A stretch of DNA of 64,000 bases from Bacillota bacterium (GCA_019422105.1 JAHZDZ010000001.1:207751-271750), one strand, 5' to 3'; numbered from the stretch's first letter, positions 24,862 to 33,735 are shown. Numbers and translations are program-made. Notes: generated by a model from the sequence alone, not told the origin.

Positions 24862-25839
24862 ATGGATGGAGGCAGATTATTGAACAAAGCATACCGCACC
24901 AACGTAACTGTTTTGCTATTGATTATTCACCAGCTGGTTATTTCCTTCTTTTGGTATTTTATTGTGCAGGCTTTTCATCTCTCCACCTTAAGCCAGCTGT
25001 TTTTGACGCAGATTGTCTGTTTTATGATACCGCTGCTGATTTACTTTGCGGTGACAAAAGAGTCTGTAAAAAAGACGCTTCGCCTGAATCCCCTTGGCTT
25101 TAAAAATATATTGCTGATATTACTGATTATGATTTTTATACAGCCGGCGGTTTCTTTTTTGTCCGCCCTGACGTCGCTGTTTTTTCCAAACAACGTTTCG
25201 GCGGTACTGTCGGACATTAACAGCGCGCCTTTGATGCTGATTGTATTCACAATGGCGGTAACACCCGCTGTTTGTGAGGAATGCTTTTTCCGCGGCATCG
25301 TCTTTTCTGGCTATGAAAATGTCAATATTGTCAAAGCATGTATCACCGCAGGTCTTATGTTCGGCATCATGCACATGGACGGCCAGCAGTTTTTATACGC
25401 CTTTTTTATGGGCGCGCTGTTTTGTTATTTTGTCTATAAAACAAAGTCCATATTTTCCTCCATGCTGGCTCATTTTTTTCTCAACGGCTCACAGGTGGTG
25501 CTTTCCCGCTTCTCCTATGAGGAAGCGGCCAGACAGGGGGCTGATATTCTCTCCCAAACCATAAGCACACAGGATATGATAGTCGCTTTGATTATCACCC
25601 TTGCCGTTACTGTGTTTACCATCCCGATATTGTTTTTGCTGTTTCTTCTTTTTGAGAGGGTAAACAAACGTCAGCACAATCCCGTTGATGGAATAGAAAT
25701 TGTGACGGAGGACATTTTAGCCTACCATCCCCCCAAGGGCTGTGAGCAGAGGGTGGCAAATCTGCCTTTCTTTCTGATTATTGGCATCTACCTGCTGGTG
25801 GTTGTTTTTATTCCCGTATTTCTGGTCTTTTTCCTGTAA
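24862..25839 (+). CDS. CPBP family intramembrane metalloprotease
   Basis: A 325-residue membrane protein (about eight helices) of the CAAX/Abi (PF02517) family. The catalytic motifs are present: EECFFRG (EExxxR), FGIMHMD and a third His in MLAHFFLNG. Members cleave prenylated or other membrane peptides, and in Firmicutes some give bacteriocin self-immunity. No bacteriocin gene is adjacent. It starts 2 nt after the AI-2E gene stop and is cotranscribed with it. Confidence 0.87.
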   Translation: MDGGRLLNKAYRTNVTVLLLIIHQLVISFFWYFIVQAFHLSTLSQLFLTQIVCFMIPLLIYFAVTKESVKKTLRLNPLGFKNILLILLIMIFIQPAVSFLSALTSLFFPNNVSAVLSDINSAPLMLIVFTMAVTPAVCEECFFRGIVFSGYENVNIVKACITAGLMFGIMHMDGQQFLYAFFMGALFCYFVYKTKSIFSSMLAHFFLNGSQVVLSRFSYEEAARQGADILSQTISTQDMIVALIITLAVTVFTIPILFLLFLLFERVNKRQHNPVDGIEIVTEDILAYHPPKGCEQRVANLPFFLIIGIYLLVVVFIPVFLVFFL

Positions 25840-25904
25840 GAATATCATAACCTATGGCCTTAAAGGGCTTATTTTATAGAAATAAGTAAAGCTTGATTTC
25901 TGTG

Positions 25905-26145
25905 AAAGGTCTAAGGTTTTTAAACAGATATTTTTGTAACTTAATTTAAAATAGAAAGTAAATATTTATATGTACTTTTCTTTGAAGAAAAGTACCAAAA
26001 GAACGCGGGGGCTTGTCGCAATGCCCCCATGCGACCGGGCCTCTCGCGGTTATACTAACCGCTGGCGGTACCAAAGACAAACCATCCCCGGACCCCATCT
26101 GAAAAATACAGCCCGGTGAGTCGGTCTGATTTTTCAGATATAACG
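25905..26145. repeat. Dispersed repeat family B, copy 1
   Basis: Starts with AAGGTTTTTAAACAGATATT and later carries CCCCGGACCCCATCTGAAAA followed by a hairpin with 11-bp arms ATCTGAAAAAT/ATTTTTCAGAT. Both blocks recur in the same order at 53705-53825. Copy 1 also contains GGGGGC...GCCCCC and GCGGTTA/TAACCGC hairpins (26008-26066) that copy 2 lacks. Confidence 0.55.
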
Positions 26146-26442
26146 GCTAATTATCTATCATAAACATTAACGTAAACTTAGAGTAAAAAGATTTTTGTTT
26201 TGCCCTTTAGGGCATGAAAGAGAGGGTGTTCAGGGGATTCTCCCCCTGAATCGTTTTGCGTCAGCACATCCTCATTTCATTCGGAGCCGTCTGCGGCGGG
26301 CGGATTTCTTTCCGCTGCCTCGTCTGGGGGAATCGGAAACTAGGTTGCATAGGCGAGCAGACGAAACACCGTAAGGTGTAGACGCAGCGAACGGCCATCC
26401 CCTTCACAGGTCTTTTGGTTCTTTTCTTCTTAAGAAAAGAAC
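25972..26442. mobile_element. Possible MITE-like segment with inverted-repeat ends
   Basis: About 470 bp bounded by GTACTTTTCTTTGAAGAAAA... (25972-26000) and, inverted, ...TCTTAAGAAAAGAAC (26413-26442). The ends are near-complementary over about 29 bp and each is itself a palindrome. The interior has no credible ORF, is richer in GC than the flanks and holds several hairpins (for example TTCAGGGG/CCCCTGAA near 26230-26250). No target-site duplication was recognised, so mobility is only a suggestion. Confidence 0.35.
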
Positions 26443-26534
26443 GCAGTAAGAATATGTTTTTGAATGAGTTTTGTTTAAAAACCTATACTTTTACAGCACT
26501 CCCTCAATTGCGAAATACTAAAGCTAATCTTCAT

Positions 26535-26570
26535 AAAAAAGGTTCCCGCTGATAGCAGGGAACCTTTTTT
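26535..26570. terminator. Terminator at the end of the pilus operon
   Basis: AAAAAAGGTTCCC...GGGAACCTTTTTT: 7-bp GC stem (26541-26547/26558-26564) extended by an A/T run on both sides, usable in both directions. It overlaps the stop of the 56-residue gene. Confidence 0.9.
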
Positions 26571-26739
26571 AATTGCCTTCCTTTTTTGTTTCCTTCTTTT
26601 TATCAAAAGAAAGCTTTTTGTCCAAAAAATCATCTACCTCTTTTAAAAACCCCTTGTCCGAATCAGACAACAGCTTTACTTTTTTTCTGGAATAGCTCTG
26701 CTGCAGCAGCTTATTTCTCATTCTCTGATTAAGCTTCAT
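26569..26739 (-). CDS. Small basic protein at the end of the pilus operon
   Basis: A 56-residue frame starting at ATG 26739: MKLNQRMRNKLLQQSYSRKK, then a Lys/Asp-rich helical segment ending KKKETKKEGN. It has GGGAAGGA just before the ATG, follows pilO by 75 nt on the same strand and is closed by the operon terminator. No family was recognised. The charge pattern and position suggest a real small gene of the pilus locus, perhaps cytoplasmic, but the function is unknown. Confidence 0.55.
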   Translation of the reverse strand: MKLNQRMRNKLLQQSYSRKKVKLLSDSDKGFLKEVDDFLDKKLSFDKKKETKKEGN

Positions 26740-26814
26740 ATCCTTCCCGCCTGTACTTCGTCTCTACAGTACAGTATATGCGCCGAAAGACAAAAGGGAA
26801 ACTATACTGCTCTT

Positions 26815-27414
26815 TTATCCCAGTATATCTTCCTCCTCCGCGGCAGGCTCCTCCTCCTTGGGTGTTTCCTTCAGAGCAATACCCTTTTCAAAAAACGTGG
26901 CCTCAAGGGTTACATCTACTTCTTCTCTTTTCATTGACTTATCAGCGCTAATAGATAGGGAAGTTATGAGACAGCGGTAGTCAATGGCATATATTCTCTT
27001 TACTACATCCTCCGCTGTGGCATAGTTCGCGCTTTTAAAATTCAGTGAAATCTTTCGCCTGACGGTTGTATCCTCCTGCTCCAAAGGCAGAAAGGTCAGC
27101 GTATAATCATTAACCGAAAGGAGTATCTGGTTCAATTCCTCCATCATTCTTTTGGAATTGTCATAATCCGGTATTTCACGTAAGCCGCCGCTTTTGTCTA
27201 TGTCCGCAAGCTCCTCCTTCATAGACTGCAGATAGGCATATTTTGCCTGCTCCAGGTCAAGCTCATCCTGCGCCTCGGCAATATTCATGGCTGACTGAGA
27301 AATAACACTGGAAACATCCAGATAAATGAACTTAATATACACAGCAGCCACAACTACAACCGCCATAATAACCATCAGTATCTTTTCCCTTGTGGTAAAC
27401 CGGCGCGATATCAT
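26815..27414 (-). CDS. pilO: Type IV pilus assembly protein PilO-like
   Basis: A 199-residue bitopic protein: short cytoplasmic N-terminus, one membrane helix (about residues 12-33), a coiled coil (about 40-75) and a C-terminal ferredoxin-like fold typical of PilO/GspM-type alignment proteins. Sequence similarity is weak; the call rests on topology, size and its place directly after pilM-pilN with a 4-base overlap. It should form the inner-membrane alignment complex with PilM and PilN. Confidence 0.75.
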   Translation of the reverse strand: MISRRFTTREKILMVIMAVVVVAAVYIKFIYLDVSSVISQSAMNIAEAQDELDLEQAKYAYLQSMKEELADIDKSGGLREIPDYDNSKRMMEELNQILLSVNDYTLTFLPLEQEDTTVRRKISLNFKSANYATAEDVVKRIYAIDYRCLITSLSISADKSMKREEVDVTLEATFFEKGIALKETPKEEEPAAEEEDILG

Positions 27415-28007
27415 TGTACATCACCTCCCGGCATGTTTCCCGCTGGCAGACTCAAGGTTATGGAAATCGTCGTGGCCGCCTTTTTATCCGGCGAAGGATC
27501 TTGACCTTCCGTTGTGGCCACAGAAACTGTAACCCCTGTGACAAGGGGAGATTCATAAAGTCCTGAGACAATGGCGGCAACATCCCTAAGCGATGCTTCC
27601 GTCAGCACCAGATTCAGTACGTTGCTGTCAAACACACAGGTATTGATGTCCGCCTCCCGCAAAAGCCTGTTGTCCACTATGTCGAGCACATCCATCATAT
27701 CCACCTGCAAAAGCTCCTCCGTATGGTAAATGGCGGTGGAGGAACGGCTGTATTCCTCCTTTACCTCGTCAAATTCCTTGTTCCGCTCCCGAAAATCCTC
27801 TGTCTGCTGAACAATCTCATTGAGCTGTGCATTCACCCGCATAGCCTCCTGAAGCCTGTCCGTCACCATATACTTGCTGAAAAGTGCTACCGCAACCAAT
27901 ATCACCACAGCAAGAGGTATCACAACTTTCGGGTCATTTCCCTTCTCCCTCTCCTTATAGGCCAAATTTATGGTTGTTTTTCCGAAGTAATCTCTCTTTT
28001 TTTCCAT
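27411..28007 (-). CDS. pilN: Type IV pilus assembly protein PilN-like
   Basis: A 198-residue protein: N-terminus MEKKRDYFGKTTINLAYKE with the short PilM-binding-type stretch (INLAYKE resembles the INLLP motif of PilN), one membrane helix (about residues 27-44), a coiled coil and a C-terminal domain. ATG 28007 has GGAGG upstream; translation could also be read from further 5' inside pilM, but no ribosome binding site supports that. Located between pilM (11 nt) and pilO (4-base overlap). Confidence 0.78.
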   Translation of the reverse strand: MEKKRDYFGKTTINLAYKEREKGNDPKVVIPLAVVILVAVALFSKYMVTDRLQEAMRVNAQLNEIVQQTEDFRERNKEFDEVKEEYSRSSTAIYHTEELLQVDMMDVLDIVDNRLLREADINTCVFDSNVLNLVLTEASLRDVAAIVSGLYESPLVTGVTVSVATTEGQDPSPDKKAATTISITLSLPAGNMPGGDVQ

Positions 28008-28018
28008 AAAAATCCTCC

Positions 28019-29029
28019 TTACTGCCTTGTCGCACCAATTGCACAGCAAAACATTCCCGCTTCTTCCCCGAACTTTTCGGGACATTGCAGGAGAGTGTTG
28101 ACAGGCAGTATGGTAAGGTCGGTATTCTCTCTGATTGCCATCAGAAGAGACTCTATCTTTTCCCCTCCCCCACAGACATAGGCGTCTGAGAGAAGACTTT
28201 CCTGATTGTTAAAGCGGTAAAAATTGACAGCACGCATAATCTCTATGGCTATGGCATTGTAGACATTGACGCAGTTCTCCCGCTCCAAAACATTGTTGTG
28301 ATTATTTTCCTTCCACATTTTCGCAATATGTATATCCACATTCTCGCCCTCGGCAATGGCCGCATCCAGCATATTCAAACCATACTCAATAATCTTCGTC
28401 GCCACAAGCCTCCGGCCCGAAAAAATATTGATGCGGCTATTGACATGGCCTAAATCTATAAAGCAGTATTCTGTGGGTATGCCGTTGTCCTCCACCGCCG
28501 TTTTTCTGCTCTCCAGACTGTTTATAATGTTGGAGTAGCTCATAACATAGGGTATCGCCGTTGCAAGCTTTAAACCCGCCCGCTTGAGAAGTGTCTTGTA
28601 ATCATCAATGACGGATTTCTGAGCCGCCGCCGCGATAAGCTCCATTTCCCTGCTGCCCTCGCTCATTTCCCGCATTTCCAAAAAAGCATAGTCATAGACG
28701 TATTTATTCTTATCATCTGCGATAAAGTCGTGAAACTCGTAGGGAAGATTTACCTTTAGCTGCTCCGGCTTCATGTAGGGCATTGTGATAGGCCGCACAA
28801 ATACCAGCTCATCCGGCAGCAGCACAGCACACTTTCTGCCGTCTATACGGTTTTTCTTAAAGACATCCCTCAAATACTCGCTCATGGCGTCAAAGGAGGT
28901 GATATGCCCATTTTGTACCAAATCCTCCGGCAGAGCATCCCTGATGAGAGCTGTTATCTGCCCTTTATTTGTAACCGCCAGCTTCAGCTGGCTGGAACCT
29001 ATATCGATACCGACAAAAGATGAAGCCAT
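28019..29029 (-). CDS. pilM: Type IV pilus assembly protein PilM-like (actin-like ATPase)
   Basis: A 336-residue cytoplasmic protein of the FtsA/PilM actin fold: phosphate-1 loop VGIDIGSSQLKLAV at the start, FIDLGHVNSRINIF (phosphate-2) in the middle and DAYVCGGGEKIESL (adenosine motif) near the C-terminus. PilM binds the PilN N-terminus and couples the alignment complex to the motors. Start ATG has GAGGAGG 8 nt upstream; follows pilD by 13 nt. Confidence 0.88.
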   Translation of the reverse strand: MASSFVGIDIGSSQLKLAVTNKGQITALIRDALPEDLVQNGHITSFDAMSEYLRDVFKKNRIDGRKCAVLLPDELVFVRPITMPYMKPEQLKVNLPYEFHDFIADDKNKYVYDYAFLEMREMSEGSREMELIAAAAQKSVIDDYKTLLKRAGLKLATAIPYVMSYSNIINSLESRKTAVEDNGIPTEYCFIDLGHVNSRINIFSGRRLVATKIIEYGLNMLDAAIAEGENVDIHIAKMWKENNHNNVLERENCVNVYNAIAIEIMRAVNFYRFNNQESLLSDAYVCGGGEKIESLLMAIRENTDLTILPVNTLLQCPEKFGEEAGMFCCAIGATRQ

Positions 29030-29042
29030 GAAAAGTTCCTCC

Positions 29043-29858
29043 TCAAAAAAGACTGAAATACCATGCGCATACCTTTTCCCCTATGAGCATGGTAACAACC
29101 GTTCCTTGGGCAATAGCAGGACCGAAGGGAATCACATGGAGTTCTTCCCCGTTGTTCTCACTGCCCCGCATAGTCCATAATCCAACGATAATACCCGCAA
29201 TGCAGGATAAAATCAAATTCAGCAGATTCTGGGCCAAGCCAACATATAGCCCTGTTACAAAAAACAGCTTAATATCGCCGCCGCCCATGGACTCCTTCTT
29301 TAATATCCTGTCCGCCAGAAGGCTGAACAGAAGAAGGAACACGGAAATGGCAAAGCCGCCCAAAAGCCCTTCCTTTATGTAAGCCGCGGGCCCTTCCTCC
29401 CCAAAAGGGATAAAGAGCGCCCAAATAAAAATCCCCATAAAAATCAGGCTGTCAGGTATCGTGTAGCTTTTTGCGTCAATCAAGCTGACCGCCAAAAGAA
29501 CGGCGGCAAAAAAGACTGCCCGTAAAAATGCAAAGCTAATATCATACCTGAGAAGGAAAGCCATACAGATAACCGCCATGCCGCATTCGGCATAGAATGC
29601 CTCCCTTCCTATTTTCGCTCCGCAGTAACGGCATTTTCCCTTTAACAGAAGGAAGCTCAAAACAGGAACCAAATCCAGAGGCGAAAGGGTATGACCGCAG
29701 GCATCGCAATGGCTTCTGCCCTTCAGGGCGCTCTGCCCGTGAAGTTTTCGGTCTGCATAGCAACACACAAAGCTTCCAAGAGCCCCGCCCAGAAGGGCGC
29801 AGACAAAAAGACTGTAAAACAGCAAAAAAGACGAAAGAAAAAGTATGCTATCCTCCAT
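29043..29858 (-). CDS. pilD: Prepilin peptidase/N-methyltransferase PilD
   Basis: A 271-residue polytopic aspartic protease that cleaves prepilin leaders and methylates the new N-terminus. It has the N-terminal domain GGALGSFVCCYADR with the zinc-binding pairs CDACG and CRYCG, and the catalytic aspartates in LIDAKSYTIPD and MGGGDIKLFF. Intact methyltransferase-type Cys motifs indicate the bifunctional form. The ATG overlaps the stop of the preceding minor pilin gene by one base. It is expected to process all pilins in both operons. Confidence 0.95.
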   Translation of the reverse strand: MEDSILFLSSFLLFYSLFVCALLGGALGSFVCCYADRKLHGQSALKGRSHCDACGHTLSPLDLVPVLSFLLLKGKCRYCGAKIGREAFYAECGMAVICMAFLLRYDISFAFLRAVFFAAVLLAVSLIDAKSYTIPDSLIFMGIFIWALFIPFGEEGPAAYIKEGLLGGFAISVFLLLFSLLADRILKKESMGGGDIKLFFVTGLYVGLAQNLLNLILSCIAGIIVGLWTMRGSENNGEELHVIPFGPAIAQGTVVTMLIGEKVCAWYFSLF

Positions 29859-30280
29859 CAGTGATCCTCCACCCAGGAAAAGGAAAGACTTTCTCCGTCA
29901 TACTGCACCTGTATAACCAAAGTATTGGGCGATCCGCTGTAAAGCCCCTTACTGGACTCCACAACAGAATATTGGTTGTAGCCCCTTGGCTTTTCCTTCA
30001 CTATTTTATTGGATATATCGTCAAAATAGCCTGTATAGGGCGGCGTTACAGCCTCCCCCGGCTCTGAAAATATGGTATCGTTGGCGTTCAGGTTAACGGC
30101 AGCAATTTTCTCCGCCGATTTCATCATCAGACTGTCTGTCCCCTTGGCAGCCTTGGCAGCGTAGGAATTCGCTATCACCATAAAAACGGCAATGGCCGCC
30201 ACAGTGATAACCACCGTGCACAAAACCTCTATGACAGAAAAGCCCTTCTGAGAGGTAACCCTGTCCTTCCATTTTTTCAT
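29858..30280 (-). CDS. Minor type IV pilin
   Basis: A 140-residue prepilin with class III signal: basic leader MKKWKDRVTSQKG, cleavage before FSVIEVL (Glu at +5) and a long hydrophobic helix. The C-terminal ~90 residues form a small globular domain with no recognised family. ATG 30280 has GGGAGG 8 nt upstream. It is separated from the major pilin by a 137-nt spacer with a strong hairpin, so it is probably made at lower level. Confidence 0.85.
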   Translation of the reverse strand: MKKWKDRVTSQKGFSVIEVLCTVVITVAAIAVFMVIANSYAAKAAKGTDSLMMKSAEKIAAVNLNANDTIFSEPGEAVTPPYTGYFDDISNKIVKEKPRGYNQYSVVESSKGLYSGSPNTLVIQVQYDGESLSFSWVEDH

Positions 30281-30298
30281 ACAAAGCCCTCCCTTTAC

Positions 30299-30367
30299 AA
30301 AAAATACTATAGGCTTCAGCCCCGTGCCGAATGCTTCTAAAGCCTTCGGCACGCCGATGAAAGCTAT
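30299..30367 (-). terminator. Hairpin/attenuator between pilA and the minor pilin gene
   Basis: On the minus strand an outer stem (CTATAGCTTTCA with TGAAGCCTATAG) encloses an 8-bp stem GTGCCGAA/TTCGGCAC, followed by TATTTTTTG. A second stem ATAGCAGG/CCTGCTAT lies just upstream (about 30363-30405). The arrangement fits partial termination or 3'-end protection that raises pilA mRNA above the downstream genes. Confidence 0.6.
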
Positions 30368-30417
30368 AGCAGGCAGAGGCCGCCAACCAACAGCCCCTGC
30401 TATATAATCTAAAAGTA

Positions 30418-30846
30418 TCAATCTTTTGTAGGAGACGGACTCCATCCTACAGTTGCTTTTCCCTTCTCATCAACACTGACTGTTACAACAGACTTTGTAT
30501 AATTTGCTGCGGCATCATATCCTTTGTATGTAGTTCCAGCATCTGATTTTGTTCCCTTGCCATACTTATCTGTTGGGGCCGTTTCTTCCAAAACACCGTC
30601 TTCTGCATTATAAAAATAAGTTTTACCTACCTCTATTTCTTCTGTCAAATAAGAAGCCAATCCCTCTGCCTTTGCAGCTCTCATATTGGCAACATCCACT
30701 GCCTCTCTAGACTTCTCAAGCTTTGCAGTAAATACTGGAATTGAAATGGCAACCAGTACCGCCACAATGGCCACAACTATCAGAAGCTCAGCCATGGTAA
30801 AGCCCTTTTCATTCTTTCCAATCTTTTTCATCAATAATTTTCTCAA
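30418..30846 (-). CDS. pilA: Major type IV pilin
   Basis: A 142-residue prepilin: leader ending KNEKG, cleavage before FTMAELLIVVAIVAVLVA (Glu at +5), amphipathic alpha-1 and a small C-terminal domain of about 85 residues rich in Thr, Lys and Tyr, with a GYDAAANYTKSVVTVSVDE beta region and no Cys pair. The start is TTG at 30846 with GGGGTGAT upstream; an internal ATG (30831) has no ribosome binding site. Called major because of its place after pilC and the strong hairpin that follows. Confidence 0.88.
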   Translation of the reverse strand: MRKLLMKKIGKNEKGFTMAELLIVVAIVAVLVAISIPVFTAKLEKSREAVDVANMRAAKAEGLASYLTEEIEVGKTYFYNAEDGVLEETAPTDKYGKGTKSDAGTTYKGYDAAANYTKSVVTVSVDEKGKATVGWSPSPTKD

Positions 30847-30934
30847 CTTCTATCACCCCATTATATTTTTTTGTTGTTTTGGTGTTTATGTATCCTATAC
30901 CCCCAAATGGTTGGATAATCGAGGCTATAGTGAA

Positions 30935-32143
30935 TTACATCGCGCTGTACATGGAGAACATGGGCAGGTAAAGGGAGATGACAATAAATCCCGCAATAAG
31001 AGCCGTCCCTATCAAAAGGGCAGGCTCCAGAAGAGCGATAGCCCTTGTGGAAGCCGTCTCAACCTCACTGTCGAAGTAGTACGCCGTCTTTTCCAAAGTA
31101 TCCTCCAAGGCCCCTGTCTCCTCACCCACGGATATCATCTCGTTTAGAATGCTCGGAAAGCAGTCCGCCTGCACCATGCAGGCCCCCAGCCGCTTCCCCG
31201 CCTCAACGCCTCCGATAAGCTTATTGGTACACTTGCTGAGATAATAGTTATCCAGCACCCGTGAGGTCACATTCAGGGCAGTGCTCACGTTGATGCCCGA
31301 GGACAGAAGGGTCGCCATGGTATTTGCATACTGACTCGCCCCGTTCATAACCGATATGTTTCCCAGCACGGGAAGCCGAAGCATGCATCTCGCAAGCCTC
31401 TCCTTCCCCTCCTCCGTTCTTCCGTACAGCTTAACCGCCGCCACCAAAAGCACGATTGCTACGAGTATCAGTATATACCATTTTTGAAAAAATTTCGACA
31501 TGTTTATTAATATTACCGTACCAAGAGGAAGCTCCGCGTCCAGGTCCTCAAAGATCCCCAGAAATGTGGGGATTACCTTGGCCATCATGACAATCATGAC
31601 TACCGCCGCCACACACAGCACAAATATGGGATAGGTCAAGGCGCTTCCCACCTTTGCCTTGAGCTTGTAGCTTTTCTCGAAATAAACGGCAAGCTTTGAA
31701 AAGGAGTTCTCTAAGGATCCCGACTCCTCGCCTGCCCGTATGGTTTCTATCATAGCAACAGGAAGCTCCGGCCCCTGATTTTCAAAGCTCGAGGCCAGGG
31801 AATGGCCTGCGCTCACATCCTCCGTCACCTTCAAAAGTATTTTCGACAGCTTTTTGTCCGCTGTCTGATGGGCCACAATTTCCACAATACGGTTCAGGCT
31901 CAGTCCCGAGTGAATGAGCACGCTGAACTGGGAGCACATCAGGCTGAGAGCCTTGGCCTTCACCTTTTTGGAGCCTATCTCCATGGTCAGAATACCATTT
32001 TTCTCCTTCACCTGTGAAATATCCGTCACAAAGGAGCAGGTGTCCTTGATTCTGGCTACGGCGTCGAACTCATCATATGCCTCCACGACGCCGTTTACCT
32101 TCGCCCCCTGTTTGGAAACGGCTTTATAGCGGTAGGTGTTCAA
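30935..32143 (-). CDS. pilC: Type IV pilus inner-membrane platform protein PilC
   Basis: A 402-residue GspF/PilC protein with two homologous cytoplasmic domains (LMCSQFSVLIHSGLSLNRIV and YANTMATLLSSGINVSTAL) and three to four membrane helices. The motifs ETIRAGEESGSLENSF and EMISVGEETGALEDTLEK mark the two repeats. Start is TTG at 32143, 8 nt after AGGAGG; a GTG at 32152 overlaps the ribosome binding site. Platform for the PilB and PilT motors. Confidence 0.94.
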   Translation of the reverse strand: MNTYRYKAVSKQGAKVNGVVEAYDEFDAVARIKDTCSFVTDISQVKEKNGILTMEIGSKKVKAKALSLMCSQFSVLIHSGLSLNRIVEIVAHQTADKKLSKILLKVTEDVSAGHSLASSFENQGPELPVAMIETIRAGEESGSLENSFSKLAVYFEKSYKLKAKVGSALTYPIFVLCVAAVVMIVMMAKVIPTFLGIFEDLDAELPLGTVILINMSKFFQKWYILILVAIVLLVAAVKLYGRTEEGKERLARCMLRLPVLGNISVMNGASQYANTMATLLSSGINVSTALNVTSRVLDNYYLSKCTNKLIGGVEAGKRLGACMVQADCFPSILNEMISVGEETGALEDTLEKTAYYFDSEVETASTRAIALLEPALLIGTALIAGFIVISLYLPMFSMYSAM

Positions 32144-32538
32144 TACAGTCACCTCCTGACTTCAGTATTTTTATTAAGAACTGCAAAAACCCTTGGGCCT
32201 TGCCCAAACCCATCCGCTTTTTTCAAAAAAGCGATAAAAAAACGATTTCAGAAAACTTCGGTTTTCTTTGCAAAATCAAGGTTTCTTTATATTTAGCAAG
32301 GCTTGCGGGTGTGGACAGAATCCTATGGTTTTTACTTTTTTTCTTTTATACTTCCTGTTTTTCAATGGCAGCGGCAGATGTTCCATACATTCACTTCTGC
32401 ATTCAATATTTTTAGAAAGTGAGCGTTTTGCCGCCGCAGCATTCACACTCAATAATAAATATATCATTTTCCCAGTTGAAAAACGCAGTTTTTCAAAAGG
32501 TTCTTTGCTCTTTCTTTCAAGAAAGAACAGTTTTTACC
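32144..32538. other. Long spacer between pilT and pilC with hairpin sequences
   Basis: A 395-nt gap inside the pilus operon. It contains TTGGGC/GCCCAA (about 32192-32206) with CCC/GGG beside it, GCTTTTTT/AAAAAAGC (about 32217-32234) and TTCTTTC/GAAAGAA (about 32511-32528). The last resembles the inverted ends of the 26-kb element. A 63-codon frame on the minus strand (32276-32467) has no family match or ribosome binding site. Probably inserted repeat DNA. Confidence 0.45.
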
Positions 32539-33594
32539 TTAAATCAATGTATTCTTCTTCACATAAGCCAAATCCCTTGCCGCCTGCTGTGCGTCTGAGC
32601 CGGATATTTTTTTCTCCCTGTACAATTTTATGAGACAGTTATCCATGGTTATGCTGCCCTCCGCCGATGATGTCATAATCGCACTGGCAATCTGAGGCGT
32701 TTTGCCCTCTCTGATAAGATTGCGTATGGCAGGCGTCACCATCATGATTTCACAGGCCGCCACACGTCCTCTTCCGCTTTTCACGGGAAGAAGCTTCTGG
32801 GAAATGACCGCCTGAAGGGTAATGGAAAGCTGCATTCTGATCTGCTTTTGCTCCCCTTCGGGAAATACATCCACGATTCTGTCCACAGCGTCCGCAGCCG
32901 TACCCGTGTGGAGGGTTGCAAACACCAGATGCCCTGTCTCTGCCGCTGTAAGAGCAGTCCTGATGGTGTCCAAATCTCGCATCTCGCCAATCAGTATCAC
33001 GTCGGGGTCCTCCCGAAGCGCCGCCCGCAGGCCGTCTCCATAGCTTCTTGTATCACGCCCCACCTCTCTTTGGTTGATGACGCATTTGTCTGCACTGTAG
33101 ACATACTCAATAGGATCCTCAAGGGTTATGATGTGGGCAGCACGGTTATGGTTAATGGTGTCAAGTATCGCCGCAAGAGTGGTGGACTTTCCCGATCCTG
33201 TCACACCCGTTACAAGGACAATGCCGCTTGAAAGATTGGGCAGACCGCTCACCGCCTGGGGAAGCGCAAGACTTGAAAGGGACGGTATGCTGCCCTTTAA
33301 AAGCCTGATTACAGTGCTGACGCCGTTTCTTTGATGAAAAAGGTTGATACGGCACCGCACGCCGCCTATATCCGCCGCGCCGTCCCACTCCCCGCATTGC
33401 TCTATTTTTTTAAAGTCCTCGCCGCAGAGGGCTTTCGCATAATATACACAGTCGTCATAGGTGAGAATTTCATCCGTCATATCCTTTATCTGTCCATCGA
33501 CACGGTAACGCGGCGCACTGCCGCAAACCAGATGAATGTCCGAGGCATCCTCATTTCTTGCTAACTCTATCAATTCCTGTAATGGAAGAGGCAA
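32539..33594 (-). CDS. pilT: Type IV pilus retraction ATPase PilT
   Basis: A 351-residue hexameric motor that depolymerises the pilus. It has an N-terminal PAS-like domain with ASDIHLVCGSAPRYRVDG, Walker A GVTGSGKSTT, Asp box IITLEDPIEY, Walker B DVILIGEMRDLDT and His box VFATLHTGTAADAVDRI. Presence of a PilT predicts retractile pili and possible twitching. It appears to start at TTG 33594 with AAAGGA about 11 nt upstream, a weak initiation signal. Confidence 0.95.
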   Translation of the reverse strand: MPLPLQELIELARNEDASDIHLVCGSAPRYRVDGQIKDMTDEILTYDDCVYYAKALCGEDFKKIEQCGEWDGAADIGGVRCRINLFHQRNGVSTVIRLLKGSIPSLSSLALPQAVSGLPNLSSGIVLVTGVTGSGKSTTLAAILDTINHNRAAHIITLEDPIEYVYSADKCVINQREVGRDTRSYGDGLRAALREDPDVILIGEMRDLDTIRTALTAAETGHLVFATLHTGTAADAVDRIVDVFPEGEQKQIRMQLSITLQAVISQKLLPVKSGRGRVAACEIMMVTPAIRNLIREGKTPQIASAIMTSSAEGSITMDNCLIKLYREKKISGSDAQQAARDLAYVKKNTLI

Positions 33595-33735
33595 TTAAAT
33601 CACATTCCTTTTATCATTTATTTTGTTCCGTTTATGGCAGTCAAAAAAATACCCGCATGCGGTATTCCGTATAGATGTTTGAACATCGTTTGCCTCTGTC
33701 CAAAAAAACGAAACAGCAGGCCCCAAGCTTCTCTT

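Noticed and set aside
24862..25839. Bacteriocin immunity role for the CPBP protease.
   Set aside because: No bacteriocin precursor, processing transporter or leader-peptide gene was seen nearby; the family has many other roles.
32276..32467. 63-codon frame in the pilT-pilC spacer.
   Set aside because: No ribosome binding site, no similarity recognised, and the spacer consists of repeat-like hairpin sequences.
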